Notes: generated from the sequence alone by a model not told the origin. 7,702 bases of DNA from Terriglobia bacterium (GCA_030040515.1 JASHTO010000237.1:1-7702), one strand, 5' to 3'. Shown: positions 1 through 5,742, numbered from the stretch's first letter. A program made the numbers and translations.

Positions 1-712
1 AAATCAGGCTGGCCTGCAATCGACCGTCCGCGAGCTGGCCCCAGAAAGGCGCCTTGTGCCGATGGAGAAGCGCCGGGCAGCCGTTTCCCAAATGCGTATT
101 GAGGGTGGCGCCCGCCGCCGCAGCGCGGTGAACATCCTCCGGGAGGCCATCGGTGTGGCTGAGGGCCACGATCACGCCCGCTGCGCGCGCCTTGCGGATG
201 AATTCTTCGGCACCGGGCAGCTCCGGCGCAATGGTGACGATGCCGATCCTGCCGCCGGCCGCGCTTTGCAACTGCTCGAACTCTTCCCAGTTCGGGTGCC
301 GCATCCACTTGGGATCGTGCGCGCCGTGGGAGTCAAAAGGGGAGAGATAAGGTCCCTCGAGGTGATAACAGGGAACGGCGTGGGCGAAATCGCAATGCTT
401 CGCGCGGGCCTGCTCGAGAATGGCGAAGTTTCTGGCCATCGCGGGAAGGGAATTCGTGATCAGCGTGGGGCAAATGGTGGTGGCACCAGTGCTCCAGAGC
501 GCGGGCAAAATGCTGATGGCTTTCTCCACGTCCAGATCCGCGCTCGAAAAATCTACTCCGGCAAATCCGTTGATCTGGATGTCGATGAATCCCGGGCTGA
601 GGAACGGCAGGCCGGCCTTATCAGGGCCGGTAATCACAACGGAGGTGATGTTTTCCCCAGATATTTCAATCTTCGCGCAACCCGCGCCGGGAATGTTGCC
701 CTGCAATTGCAT
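1..712 (-). CDS. nagA: N-acetylglucosamine-6-phosphate deacetylase-like amidohydrolase (3' end cut by window)
   Basis: I translated this minus-strand frame by hand; it is open from the ATG at 712 to the left edge, giving 237 codons with no stop. Residues 43-53 (IDIQINGFAGV) are the NagA substrate-barrel entry motif. HLEGPYL at 117-123 supplies the expected metal ligand Glu119. ALSHT holds His186 and THLGNG holds His207, with spacings close to Glu131/His195/His216 of E. coli NagA. GAHDP follows the LEGPY motif as in the family. The catalytic Asp (SDA region) lies beyond the window. Family knowledge: NagA removes acetate from GlcNAc-6-phosphate in the cytoplasm, feeding amino-sugar catabolism. 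The start is supported by GAGG five bases upstream and by an in-frame TGA at 755-757 with no earlier ATG, GTG or TTG. It lies 78 bp downstream of the fucosidase remnant on the same strand, suggesting a former glycan operon. It could also be a NagA-like paralogue acting on another sugar phosphate, because THLFNAM is replaced by THLGNG. Confidence 0.8.
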   Translation of the reverse strand, partial: MQLQGNIPGAGCAKIEISGENITSVVITGPDKAGLPFLSPGFIDIQINGFAGVDFSSADLDVEKAISILPALWSTGATTICPTLITNSLPAMARNFAILEQARAKHCDFAHAVPCYHLEGPYLSPFDSHGAHDPKWMRHPNWEEFEQLQSAAGGRIGIVTIAPELPGAEEFIRKARAAGVIVALSHTDGLPEDVHRAAAAGATLNTHLGNGCPALLHRHKAPFWGQLADGRLQASLI

Positions 713-790
713 TTTTGCCTCGCGAATACTCCGATAACGGCCAATGCGACTTCGTCAGCGCGAAAACTTTCCTATAGCCCGAGGTTCATG

Positions 791-1163
791 TCAAGAATCG
801 GCACATTGCCCCTGGTAAGGCAGGAGTTTCACGGAAAGAATGCGCGCGCTCAGGCCGTCTACTTCCAGCTTGCCGTCGGCGGGCCAGTTGAAAACGTGAA
901 GATAGATGATTTTGTCTTTGCGCGTGAATCGCCGGCCGTCGAATTCTTCGAGCGGCGAGACCCCGTCAAACCAGATTATCGCCACGGGGCCGTAGTGCGT
1001 GAGCAATTCCGTGAGCTGCAAGCCGATATAATCGAGATAAATCGGCCACTTGAATGAAGAGGTCGAATTTCCAGTTGTTGAACCGCTCCAGGCGCGCGTC
1101 CGGCGCCGCCGTGGCCAGGCGGGGAAATGCCACCAACAGACAAAGAACTCTGAGTTTATTCAA
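791..1163 (-). pseudogene. Alpha-L-fucosidase (GH29) remnant with large internal deletions
   Basis: Three pieces of a GH29 enzyme are stitched together in about 370 bp; an intact gene needs roughly 1.3 kb or more. Piece 1 (1163 to about 1053) encodes a signal-peptide-like stretch, then PDARLERFNNWKFDLFI, matching the family N-terminus that should continue into the active-site HWG motif. That motif is missing. Piece 2, in a different frame (about 1051 to 926), encodes YIGLQLTELLTHYGPVAIIW followed directly by FDG, the barrel strand carrying the nucleophile Asp (codon 965-967). Piece 3 continues in the same frame with YLHVFNWPADGKLEV, the start of the C-terminal beta-sandwich, and stops at TGA 791-793 well before the usual end. 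So there is one deletion with a frameshift, one apparently in-frame deletion near codons 930-920, and a truncated tail. The first piece has only a TTG as candidate start. Intact GH29 enzymes release fucose from glycans, usually outside the cytoplasm; this one cannot fold as such. An assembly error is a less likely alternative. Confidence 0.8.
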
Positions 1164-1187
1164 TTGTGTGCTCGCTTTTCCGATGGA

Positions 1188-1215
1188 AATATCATGGCCG
1201 CTTATTCAGGGTCAA
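1188..1215 (-). promoter_or_regulatory. Putative sigma70-type promoter of the fucosidase/nagA unit
   Basis: On the minus strand TTGACC (1215-1210, 5 of 6 to TTGACA) is followed after 16 bases by GATATT (1193-1188, 4 of 6 to TATAAT). This would place a transcript start near 1181, just ahead of the fucosidase remnant that begins at about 1163. The position suits an operon promoter that could still drive nagA. It is a pattern match only. Confidence 0.45.
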
Positions 1216-1224
1216 TCATGACCC
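1209..1224. promoter_or_regulatory. 16-bp palindrome overlapping the -35 box, possible operator
   Basis: GGGTCA at 1209-1214 and TGACCC at 1219-1224 are perfect inverted half-sites around a 4-base centre. The half-site at 1209-1214 contains most of the -35 hexamer (1210-1215). A dimeric regulator bound here would block RNA polymerase. On the minus strand no T-run follows, so an intrinsic terminator for the upstream fpg gene is a weaker reading. Confidence 0.4.
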
Positions 1225-1286
1225 AACCCGCCATCGGGGAGATAAGCCATTTACGCTCGGGTTTACGAAACCGCGCGATTGGGCAA

Positions 1287-2192
1287 TCAGGAATTCTTTC
1301 GCTTCAGCGATTCCAATTCTTCCAGCGTGCGCGGCCAATCCTGTTTCATCAATCTGGAGAGCCCTCGGTCGGCGAGCAGCTTGCCTCCCGTTTGGCACTT
1401 GGGGCAGTAATGGGTTTCATTGCTGGCGTAGCGAATGCGTTGCACTTTGGTTCCGCAGCGGGGGCAGGGCTGGCCGTATTTGCCGTGTACGGCCATGGCT
1501 TCACGGAAGGCCGTCACGTTCTCGGGAAAATCCCCATGTGCCTCGGCGCGCAGGCGGTCGGTCCACTCGATCAGAGCGCTTCGCGTGGCATCGTACAGGC
1601 GCGCGATTTCTTCGCCATTCATCTTTTGCGTCAGCGCCACGGGTGAAAGTGGGGCGCGGTGCAGGATTTCATCGGAGTAGGCGTTGCCGATGCCGCTGAA
1701 CAGTCGCGGGTCGGTCAAGGCGCGCTTCAGAGTGTGATTGGCGGAGGTCAGGCGGGCGGCGAAGGAATCAAGATCGGCGCTCAGCACTTCCAGGCCGCCG
1801 GGGTCGAGTTCCGCCAGGCCGTTTTCGCCCTGAACGATGTGCATGGAAGCGCGGCGCTGCGAGCCGGCCTCGGTGAGCAGCAAGGTTCCCTGCGGAAAAT
1901 CGAGTGCGGCCAAGTTGCGCTTGGGAGAAAGCTTCGCGTTACGTTTCGCCCAGTGCAGGCGCCCGGCGATCATCAGGTGAAGGACCAGCCAGAGGTCGCT
2001 TTCCAATCCGATGGCGATGCGCTTGCCCACGCGCCGCAGCTCGCGCACGCGTTTCCCTTCCACGGCCTGGATCGGTGGCGTCGCCGTGCGCAGCAGAAAT
2101 GGCCTGGCGACGCGCACGCGCTCGAGGGTCTGATTCAGAATGCGCACCTCAAGGGCTTCGATGTAAACGGTGATGTCGGGAAGTTCCGGCAC
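1287..2192 (-). CDS. Fpg/Nei family DNA glycosylase
   Basis: This 301-residue protein is a bifunctional base-excision repair glycosylase/AP lyase by family. It should excise oxidised bases such as formamidopyrimidines or 8-oxoguanine. The N-terminus MPELPD gives the catalytic Pro2 and Glu3, which also fixes the GTG at 2192 as the start; no strong Shine-Dalgarno precedes it. Lys57 in RRVGKR matches the conserved beta-clamp lysine. The helix-two-turn-helix segment DPRLFSGIGNAYSDEIL (161-177) holds Asn170. The C-terminal zinc finger has Cys243, Cys246, Cys263 and Cys266. Oddities: the Arg that normally sits in the finger (QRAT in E. coli Fpg) is Asn258 here (SNET), and the usual DPRRFG lesion-loop motif is replaced by SQRRASMH at 111-118. 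These changes suggest a distinct Fpg/Nei subfamily, so a specific symbol is not assigned. A gap of about 70 bp separates it from the palindrome ahead of the fucosidase remnant. Confidence 0.92.
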   Translation of the reverse strand: MPELPDITVYIEALEVRILNQTLERVRVARPFLLRTATPPIQAVEGKRVRELRRVGKRIAIGLESDLWLVLHLMIAGRLHWAKRNAKLSPKRNLAALDFPQGTLLLTEAGSQRRASMHIVQGENGLAELDPGGLEVLSADLDSFAARLTSANHTLKRALTDPRLFSGIGNAYSDEILHRAPLSPVALTQKMNGEEIARLYDATRSALIEWTDRLRAEAHGDFPENVTAFREAMAVHGKYGQPCPRCGTKVQRIRYASNETHYCPKCQTGGKLLADRGLSRLMKQDWPRTLEELESLKRKNS

Positions 2193-2249
2193 AATTCTGT
2201 CATCTTGACACGCGCGGCTGCGGGCGTAAACCCCCTAGGAATCATGTGT

Positions 2250-2275
2250 TGTGGCGGCGCTCTATGAGCGCCGAA
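2250..2275. repeat. GC-rich hairpin repeat, copy 1 (CGGCGCTC type)
   Basis: CGGCGCTC (2255-2262) and GAGCGCCG (2266-2273) form a perfect 8-bp stem with a TAT loop. The 26 bases 2250-2275 match 5621-5646 at 23 positions, so this is a dispersed repeat present twice in the window. Here the partner right half seen at 5698-5710 is absent, so it looks like a solo half unit. It lies upstream of both divergent genes fpg and the DUF2911 gene. Confidence 0.75.
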
Positions 2276-2334
2276 CCGAAGGGGCGCACCATGGCGTGCC
2301 AGGGTTTTCACGTTGGCATTGCCAAAGTTCCCCC

Positions 2335-2414
2335 TTCGTAGGGGCAGGCCTCGTGCCTGCCCTTCGCGTCGGTATGGCCGGCGGGTGGGCACCCGCGAGG
2401 GGTGTCCCTACGAA
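2335..2414. repeat. Composite inverted repeat with 12-bp ends and two internal hairpins
   Basis: TTCGTAGGGGCA at 2335-2346 and TGTCCCTACGAA at 2403-2414 are inverted copies with one mismatch. Inside are GGGCAGGC/GCCTGCCC (2342-2349 with 2355-2362, 5-base loop) and GCGGGT/ACCCGC (2381-2386 with 2391-2396, 4-base loop). Just outside, GCACGC/GCGTGC (2418-2423 with 2428-2433) adds a third hairpin. The layout resembles REP/BIME or small MITE-type elements. It has no coding content; any reading frame across it is repeat-derived. Confidence 0.7.
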
Positions 2415-2475
2415 CCAGCACGCCAGGGCGTGCCCACGGTCCTGTGCCCCACTGGCGGAAGGTCATCGGCGGCGG

Positions 2476-2481
2476 TATAAT
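2476..2481 (+). promoter_or_regulatory. Perfect TATAAT box, likely -10 of the DUF2911 gene
   Basis: TATAAT lies 54 bases before the DUF2911 start codon and immediately after the repeat block. A 17-base spacer would put the -35 at TGGCGG (2453-2458), a poor match, so the promoter is either activator-dependent or relies on the -10. The box also sits in the loop of a weak GGCGG/CCGCC stem (2471-2475 with 2483-2487). Confidence 0.5.
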
Positions 2482-2535
2482 CCCGCCTCGCAGGTCATTT
2501 GGGCAGTCTGACAAAATCGACGGAGAGGAGAAGAT

Positions 2536-3057
2536 ATGAGGAAAATTGCAATCGCAGTGCTGGGCGTTTTGTTGGCGGGGTGTCTGGCCAGCGTGGCATG
2601 GGCGCAGGGCGATCGAGGAACCTCGAGTATAACCCTGAAGGGCAAGACGGTTTCGGTGGATTACGGCCAGCCTTCGCTGCATGGCCGCACCACGGATGAA
2701 ATGCTGGGCAAATTGCCGGCGGGGGGATTCTGGCGGATGGGGAATAATACCTCCACAACGTTCAAGACGGACATCGAGCTGGCTTTTGGAGATGTCAAAG
2801 TACCGGCGGGTGTATACAGCATCTGGATGCAGAAGGGAGATGACGGTTCGTGGAAGCTGGTCTTCAACAAGCAGCATGGGCAGTGGGGCACCGACCACGA
2901 CAAGTCGCAGGATTTCGCCTCCGTGCCCATGACGGGCGCGACCGGTGGGGAATCGGTGGATTTGGTGACGATAACCCTTTCCAAGTCGGGCGGCAGCGGA
3001 ACCCTGAAAGTTCAATGGGGCTCTTTGGAAGAGAGCGCCTCCTTCAAAGCGGCGTAA
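2536..3057 (+). CDS. Secreted DUF2911 domain protein
   Basis: This 173-residue protein has an N-terminal export signal. A basic start (MRK) and hydrophobic core precede both a lipobox-like LAGC (13-16, Cys16) and a signal peptidase I-like AWA-QG site (21-25). It is therefore either a lipoprotein or a soluble periplasmic protein. The mature part follows DUF2911: VDYGQPSLHGR (41-51), the GGFWRMGNNTSTTF block (63-76) corresponding to the family WRTGANEATT motif, VPAGVYSIWM (89-98) and WKLVFNKQHGQWGT (106-119), with a beta-rich tail. The biochemical role of DUF2911 is not established; proteins of this family are typically exported in Bacteroidota and Acidobacteriota. The start is well supported by GGAGAGGAG at 2522-2530, five bases before the ATG. 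It is a single gene, diverging from fpg and converging with the ABC permease gene. Confidence 0.88.
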   Translation: MRKIAIAVLGVLLAGCLASVAWAQGDRGTSSITLKGKTVSVDYGQPSLHGRTTDEMLGKLPAGGFWRMGNNTSTTFKTDIELAFGDVKVPAGVYSIWMQKGDDGSWKLVFNKQHGQWGTDHDKSQDFASVPMTGATGGESVDLVTITLSKSGGSGTLKVQWGSLEESASFKAA

Positions 3058-3102
3058 TGCCGCGATTTCACGGCTCGAGAGCGGGGCTCGATTTGCCCCC
3101 TG

Positions 3103-3145
3103 TGGCACATGGGCTTCCAGCCCATGCGCGCGGCCAGGATGGCCG
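3103..3145. repeat. Paired hairpins between convergent genes, dispersed-repeat type
   Basis: CATGGGCT/AGCCCATG (3108-3115 with 3119-3126, loop TCC) is a perfect 8-bp stem. CGGCCA/TGGCCG (3131-3136 with 3140-3145, loop GGA) follows it. They occupy the 97-bp gap between the DUF2911 stop (3055-3057) and the permease stop (3155-3157). They could end transcription from both sides, but neither has a clear T-run. The form resembles dispersed palindromic repeats rather than a classical terminator. Confidence 0.6.
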
Positions 3146-3154
3146 TGCGACGAC

Positions 3155-4552
3155 CTAATAGACGCGAATCTCGTCGATATCGAGCTGGAATTTTCCGGGC
3201 GGGCCCTCGACTCGGAATTCCAGGATCCAGGAATTCTTGGGAGCGGGTGGGCCGGTGGTGAGGCCGGCGGCGGGAAGGCGAACGATTTGCCATTCCGCGT
3301 CCGGGACAAAGTTCAGGCTTGGGGCGGGAAGCTCCGGGTCGGGCGGCGTCAGCTTCGCCTGAAAGAGGCGGCTGTCGCCCCGCACTTCAAACTGAATCCC
3401 GCGCAAGGGCGGAGCGCCGCTCGGAAGGGTGAACGGGTAGCGGGCGGTAACGTATCCTTGCCCCGGGCCGAGTGAACCGTCCACTCGCCCTTTGAAGCGC
3501 AGGGCATGCCCGGTGCCGTCCGCGCCCGGGGTGATCACTTCGAACTCGCCGAGCGAGCCGCCGCCGGCATTCGGACCGGTGGAAACCTGCCAGGTCTTCA
3601 GCAAGATTTCTGCTTGCTCCAGGCTTTCGAAGTCATTCAATAAAATTCCTTCCAAAACTGCCGGGTGCTGCGGCGTTGCGGCCTTAGGCTGGCTCAGGAG
3701 GGAGAAGGTATCCTTCCAGGTTGCGGCGAAGGTGCCACGCTCAAGCATCCAAAAGCCCATGATCAGAAAAGGCGCGACGAAGCTGAGGGCCGTCAGGCGG
3801 GCGTGGGTGGAAATCCTTTCGTCTTTTTCCCAGCGAAACAGCTTCCAGGCCAAAAGCACGCCAAAGGTTCCCGAGATGAGAAGGATCAGTATTTCGGCGG
3901 AATGATCGAGCAGGGAATCGTGGCTCACCATGATAGCCTGGAAAGAGCTCACCAGATAAGTGGCCGGCAAAAAGGCGGCGAGGCGCTGCACCCACTGCGG
4001 GAGCATCGGCAAGGGCACGGTAACGCCGGAGAGAAAGAGCAGGGCAAACCAGGAGATGTTGTTGTAAACCTGCGCCTCCTGCATGGTGTTGGCCACGCTG
4101 GCAATGGTCAAGCCGAATCCGGCAAATGCGAACGTTCCCACTGTGACGAGGATCAGCAAGGTCAGCAGACTGATTCCGAGCGGCATGTGGAAGAACACCA
4201 TGGCGCAGAAAAGCAGAAGGGCAATGGTGGGAAGCTCGAGCAGGTAATTGGCCAGCAGGCTGCCCAGCACCATCGATCCGGGTCCGAGGGGAGCCAGGCG
4301 ATACCGGCGCAGGCTGCCGCGCTCGCGCTGCATGACCGACTGCAATCCCAGCCCGAAGAACGCGCTGCTCATGATGTTCAGCGTCACCACCGGCCCGAAC
4401 ATGTAAACCACTTCCCGAGGATTTCCATGGGCAAAAATACCGGCGTAAACAAACAGGAAAATAAGCGGGAAAATGAAGGTGAAAAAGAGCGCCACCTTGG
4501 TGCGCATCACCAGCCGGACGGACATGAGGGCAATTCGCAGGGAGTGAATCAT
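3155..4552 (-). CDS. ABC-2 type transporter permease fused to a C-terminal CIA30/CBM-like domain
   Basis: The 465-residue protein begins with an ABC-2 permease (about 1-240). Hydrophobic segments lie near 19-40, 52-74, 94-118, 125-153, 165-205 and 219-238. The family loop RERGSLRRYRLAPL (76-89) and the stretch FLSGVTVPLPMLPQWVQRLA (173-192) followed by FLPATYLV are typical of drug/polysaccharide exporters. A basic segment (about 237-252) and an extra hydrophobic segment (253-271) follow. A domain at about 300-465 then reads LLNDFES, ALRFKGRVDG, RGIQFEVRGDSRLFQAKL, WQIVRLP and a closing FQLDIDEIRVY. That order resembles CIA30/CBM11-like beta-sandwich domains. ABC-2 permeases are usually 240-380 residues without this tail. 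By topology the tail should be extracytoplasmic (inference). It overlaps the ATPase gene by 4 bp (ATGA), implying translational coupling. The transported substrate cannot be told; the tail may bind a glycan or lipid-linked sugar. Confidence 0.88.
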   Translation of the reverse strand: MIHSLRIALMSVRLVMRTKVALFFTFIFPLIFLFVYAGIFAHGNPREVVYMFGPVVTLNIMSSAFFGLGLQSVMQRERGSLRRYRLAPLGPGSMVLGSLLANYLLELPTIALLLFCAMVFFHMPLGISLLTLLILVTVGTFAFAGFGLTIASVANTMQEAQVYNNISWFALLFLSGVTVPLPMLPQWVQRLAAFLPATYLVSSFQAIMVSHDSLLDHSAEILILLISGTFGVLLAWKLFRWEKDERISTHARLTALSFVAPFLIMGFWMLERGTFAATWKDTFSLLSQPKAATPQHPAVLEGILLNDFESLEQAEILLKTWQVSTGPNAGGGSLGEFEVITPGADGTGHALRFKGRVDGSLGPGQGYVTARYPFTLPSGAPPLRGIQFEVRGDSRLFQAKLTPPDPELPAPSLNFVPDAEWQIVRLPAAGLTTGPPAPKNSWILEFRVEGPPGKFQLDIDEIRVY

Positions 4553-5484
4553 GCGTCCTCCATTCGCCTCCCGGTCATTTCCACGAACACATCTTCGAGA
4601 GTGGGCGGGGCGATGTGGAGGTCAAGCAGGGTGTTACGTTCCGCCTCCAGAAAGCGCAGGAGAGCGGCCACGCCCGTGGCGGGCGGCTGCGCGTGGAGAA
4701 TGTACTTGCCGCCGGCTTCCAGACAATCGGAAACGGCTTCAAGTTGCTTCAAGCGCTCAGGCGCCACCGGCTGGGCGAGGGTCACTTCCAGCCGCGTGCC
4801 CTTGCCGGAGCTGCGCACCAGCTCCCGCGGCGTTCCCAGGGCGATCACCTGACCGCGATCGACGATGGCTACGCGGTCGCACAGGCGCTCGGCTTCTTCA
4901 ATGTAATGCGTGGTCAGCAGCGTGGTGCGATGCTCCTCGCGGAAGCGTTCGATGAGCTCATAAATGTCGCGGCGCACCTGGGCGTCAAGCCCCACGGTGG
5001 GTTCATCGAGCAGGACGAGTTCGGGATTATTCACCATGGCCAATGCCAGGGCCAGGCGCTGCTTCTGCCCGCCGGAAAGTCTCTCGAAAAAGGCGCGGCG
5101 CTTCTCCGCCAGGCCGAATCGGCTTAGCAGCATTTCGAGCGAGGCGGATTGCTGATAAAAACCCGCGTACAGGGCGAGCGCTTCTTCCACGCGAATCTTG
5201 TCGGGCAGCACGGTGGCCTGAAGCTGCACGCCGATCCGCTGCTTGAGCGCATTGGGTTCGCGCGCCGGGTCCATTCCGCACACGGTTACCGTTCCGCCGT
5301 CCGGCTGGCGCAGGCCTTCCAGAATTTCGATGGTGGTGGTTTTCCCCGCGCCGTTGGGACCCAACAGGCCGAAGACTTCTCCGGCCCTGATTTCAAAAGT
5401 CACGCCGCGCAGGGCTTCGACGTCTCCATAACGCTTGCGCAAGCCTTCCACGCGCACTACCGCGGAGTTTGCGTCATTCGTCAT
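4549..5484 (-). CDS. ABC transporter ATP-binding protein (DrrA/CcmA-like)
   Basis: This 311-residue ATPase powers the adjacent ABC-2 permease from the cytoplasmic face. Walker A is GPNGAGKTT (42-50), the Q-loop region is VQLQ (86-89), the signature is LSGGQ (136-140), Walker B is LVLLDEP (156-162), the D-loop is GLD (165-167) and the switch histidine is His193 in TTHY. All catalytic positions are intact. The C-terminal 85 or so residues, ending PPTLEDVFVEMTGRRMEDA, form the accessory domain usual for exporters of the DrrA type. The ATG at 5484 has no good Shine-Dalgarno (the upstream bases on its strand are CACACATC), but a promoter ends only about 14 bp before it. It is first gene of a two-gene operon, with its TGA overlapping the permease ATG. 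Its substrate is unknown. Confidence 0.95.
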   Translation of the reverse strand: MTNDANSAVVRVEGLRKRYGDVEALRGVTFEIRAGEVFGLLGPNGAGKTTTIEILEGLRQPDGGTVTVCGMDPAREPNALKQRIGVQLQATVLPDKIRVEEALALYAGFYQQSASLEMLLSRFGLAEKRRAFFERLSGGQKQRLALALAMVNNPELVLLDEPTVGLDAQVRRDIYELIERFREEHRTTLLTTHYIEEAERLCDRVAIVDRGQVIALGTPRELVRSSGKGTRLEVTLAQPVAPERLKQLEAVSDCLEAGGKYILHAQPPATGVAALLRFLEAERNTLLDLHIAPPTLEDVFVEMTGRRMEDA

Positions 5485-5498
5485 GATGTGTGAGGCCT

Positions 5499-5527
5499 AT
5501 GATATCGAATGGGAATACGTGAGGCAA
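5499..5527 (-). promoter_or_regulatory. Sigma70-like promoter of the ABC operon
   Basis: On the minus strand TTGCCT (5527-5522, 4 of 6) and TATCAT (5504-5499, 5 of 6) are separated by exactly 17 bases. The expected transcript start near 5492 leaves only about 8 bases before the ATG at 5484, so the mRNA would be almost leaderless. This agrees with the missing ribosome binding site. Confidence 0.5.
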
Positions 5528-5588
5528 ACTGTGGCGGGACCCGGTGCTGTCCGAACTATCCATTGCGAGATTCCCTGGCTTTGCTACT

Positions 5589-5742
5589 GAGGATTGCAAA
5601 ATATAGTGACAACCGTTCGCTGTAGCGGCGCTCTGCGAGCGCCGAAAAACCGCCGGTCGCCCTGCGACCCAAAGCCGTCTTCGGGCGACGGGTCGTAGAC
5701 CGGCGCTACAATGAGTTGATGTCACTATATTTTGCAATCCTC
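5589..5742. mobile_element. MITE-like element with perfect 23-bp terminal inverted repeats
   Basis: The AT-rich arm 5589-5611 (begins GAGGATTGCAAAATATAG) is an exact reverse complement of 5720-5742. Between the arms lies a GC-rich core bounded by TGTAGCG (5621-5627) and CGCTACA (5704-5710). The core contains CGGCGCTC/GAGCGCCG (5626-5633 with 5637-5644), GGTCGC/GCGACC (5655-5660 with 5664-5669), CCGTC/GACGG (5675-5679 with 5687-5691) and the longer-range pair GCCGGTC/GACCGGC (5652-5658 with 5698-5704). There is no transposase and no clear target-site duplication. The element is too short to code; frames across it are repeat-derived. It may be a non-autonomous transposable element or a REP-type module inside a palindrome. 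The 5621-5646 part matches the repeat at 2250-2275. Confidence 0.65.

Noticed and set aside
56..1057. Long plus-strand open frame of 333 codons
   Set aside because: It runs antisense to the NagA-like gene and the fucosidase remnant, whose minus-strand frames carry clear family motifs; the plus-strand translation shows none.
2313..2325. Palindrome TTGGCA-T-TGCCAA as an operator
   Set aside because: It is perfect but short, lies inside the repeat-filled interval and is not aligned with a promoter; too weak to list as a feature.
2250..2433. CRISPR array
   Set aside because: The hairpins are of different sequence and spacing; no regular repeat-spacer pattern and no cas gene are present.
2308..3309. 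Minus-strand open frame of 333 codons
   Set aside because: It spans repeats, the opposite strand of the DUF2911 gene and the end of the permease gene; the composition is Arg/Pro-rich and it has no motif.
3665..4852. Plus-strand open frame of 395 codons
   Set aside because: It is antisense to the permease and ATPase genes, rich in Gly, His and Gln, without any domain; a shadow of high-GC coding DNA.
5474..5737. Minus-strand frame of 87 codons upstream of the ATPase gene
   Set aside because: Most of it is translated from the inverted-repeat element at 5589-5742, and it overlaps the ATPase start.
5589..5742. Intrinsic terminator or riboswitch
   Set aside because: The arms are 108 bases apart with AT-rich stems and no T-run after a GC stem, and the element lies between two divergent gene starts, where a terminator is not expected.
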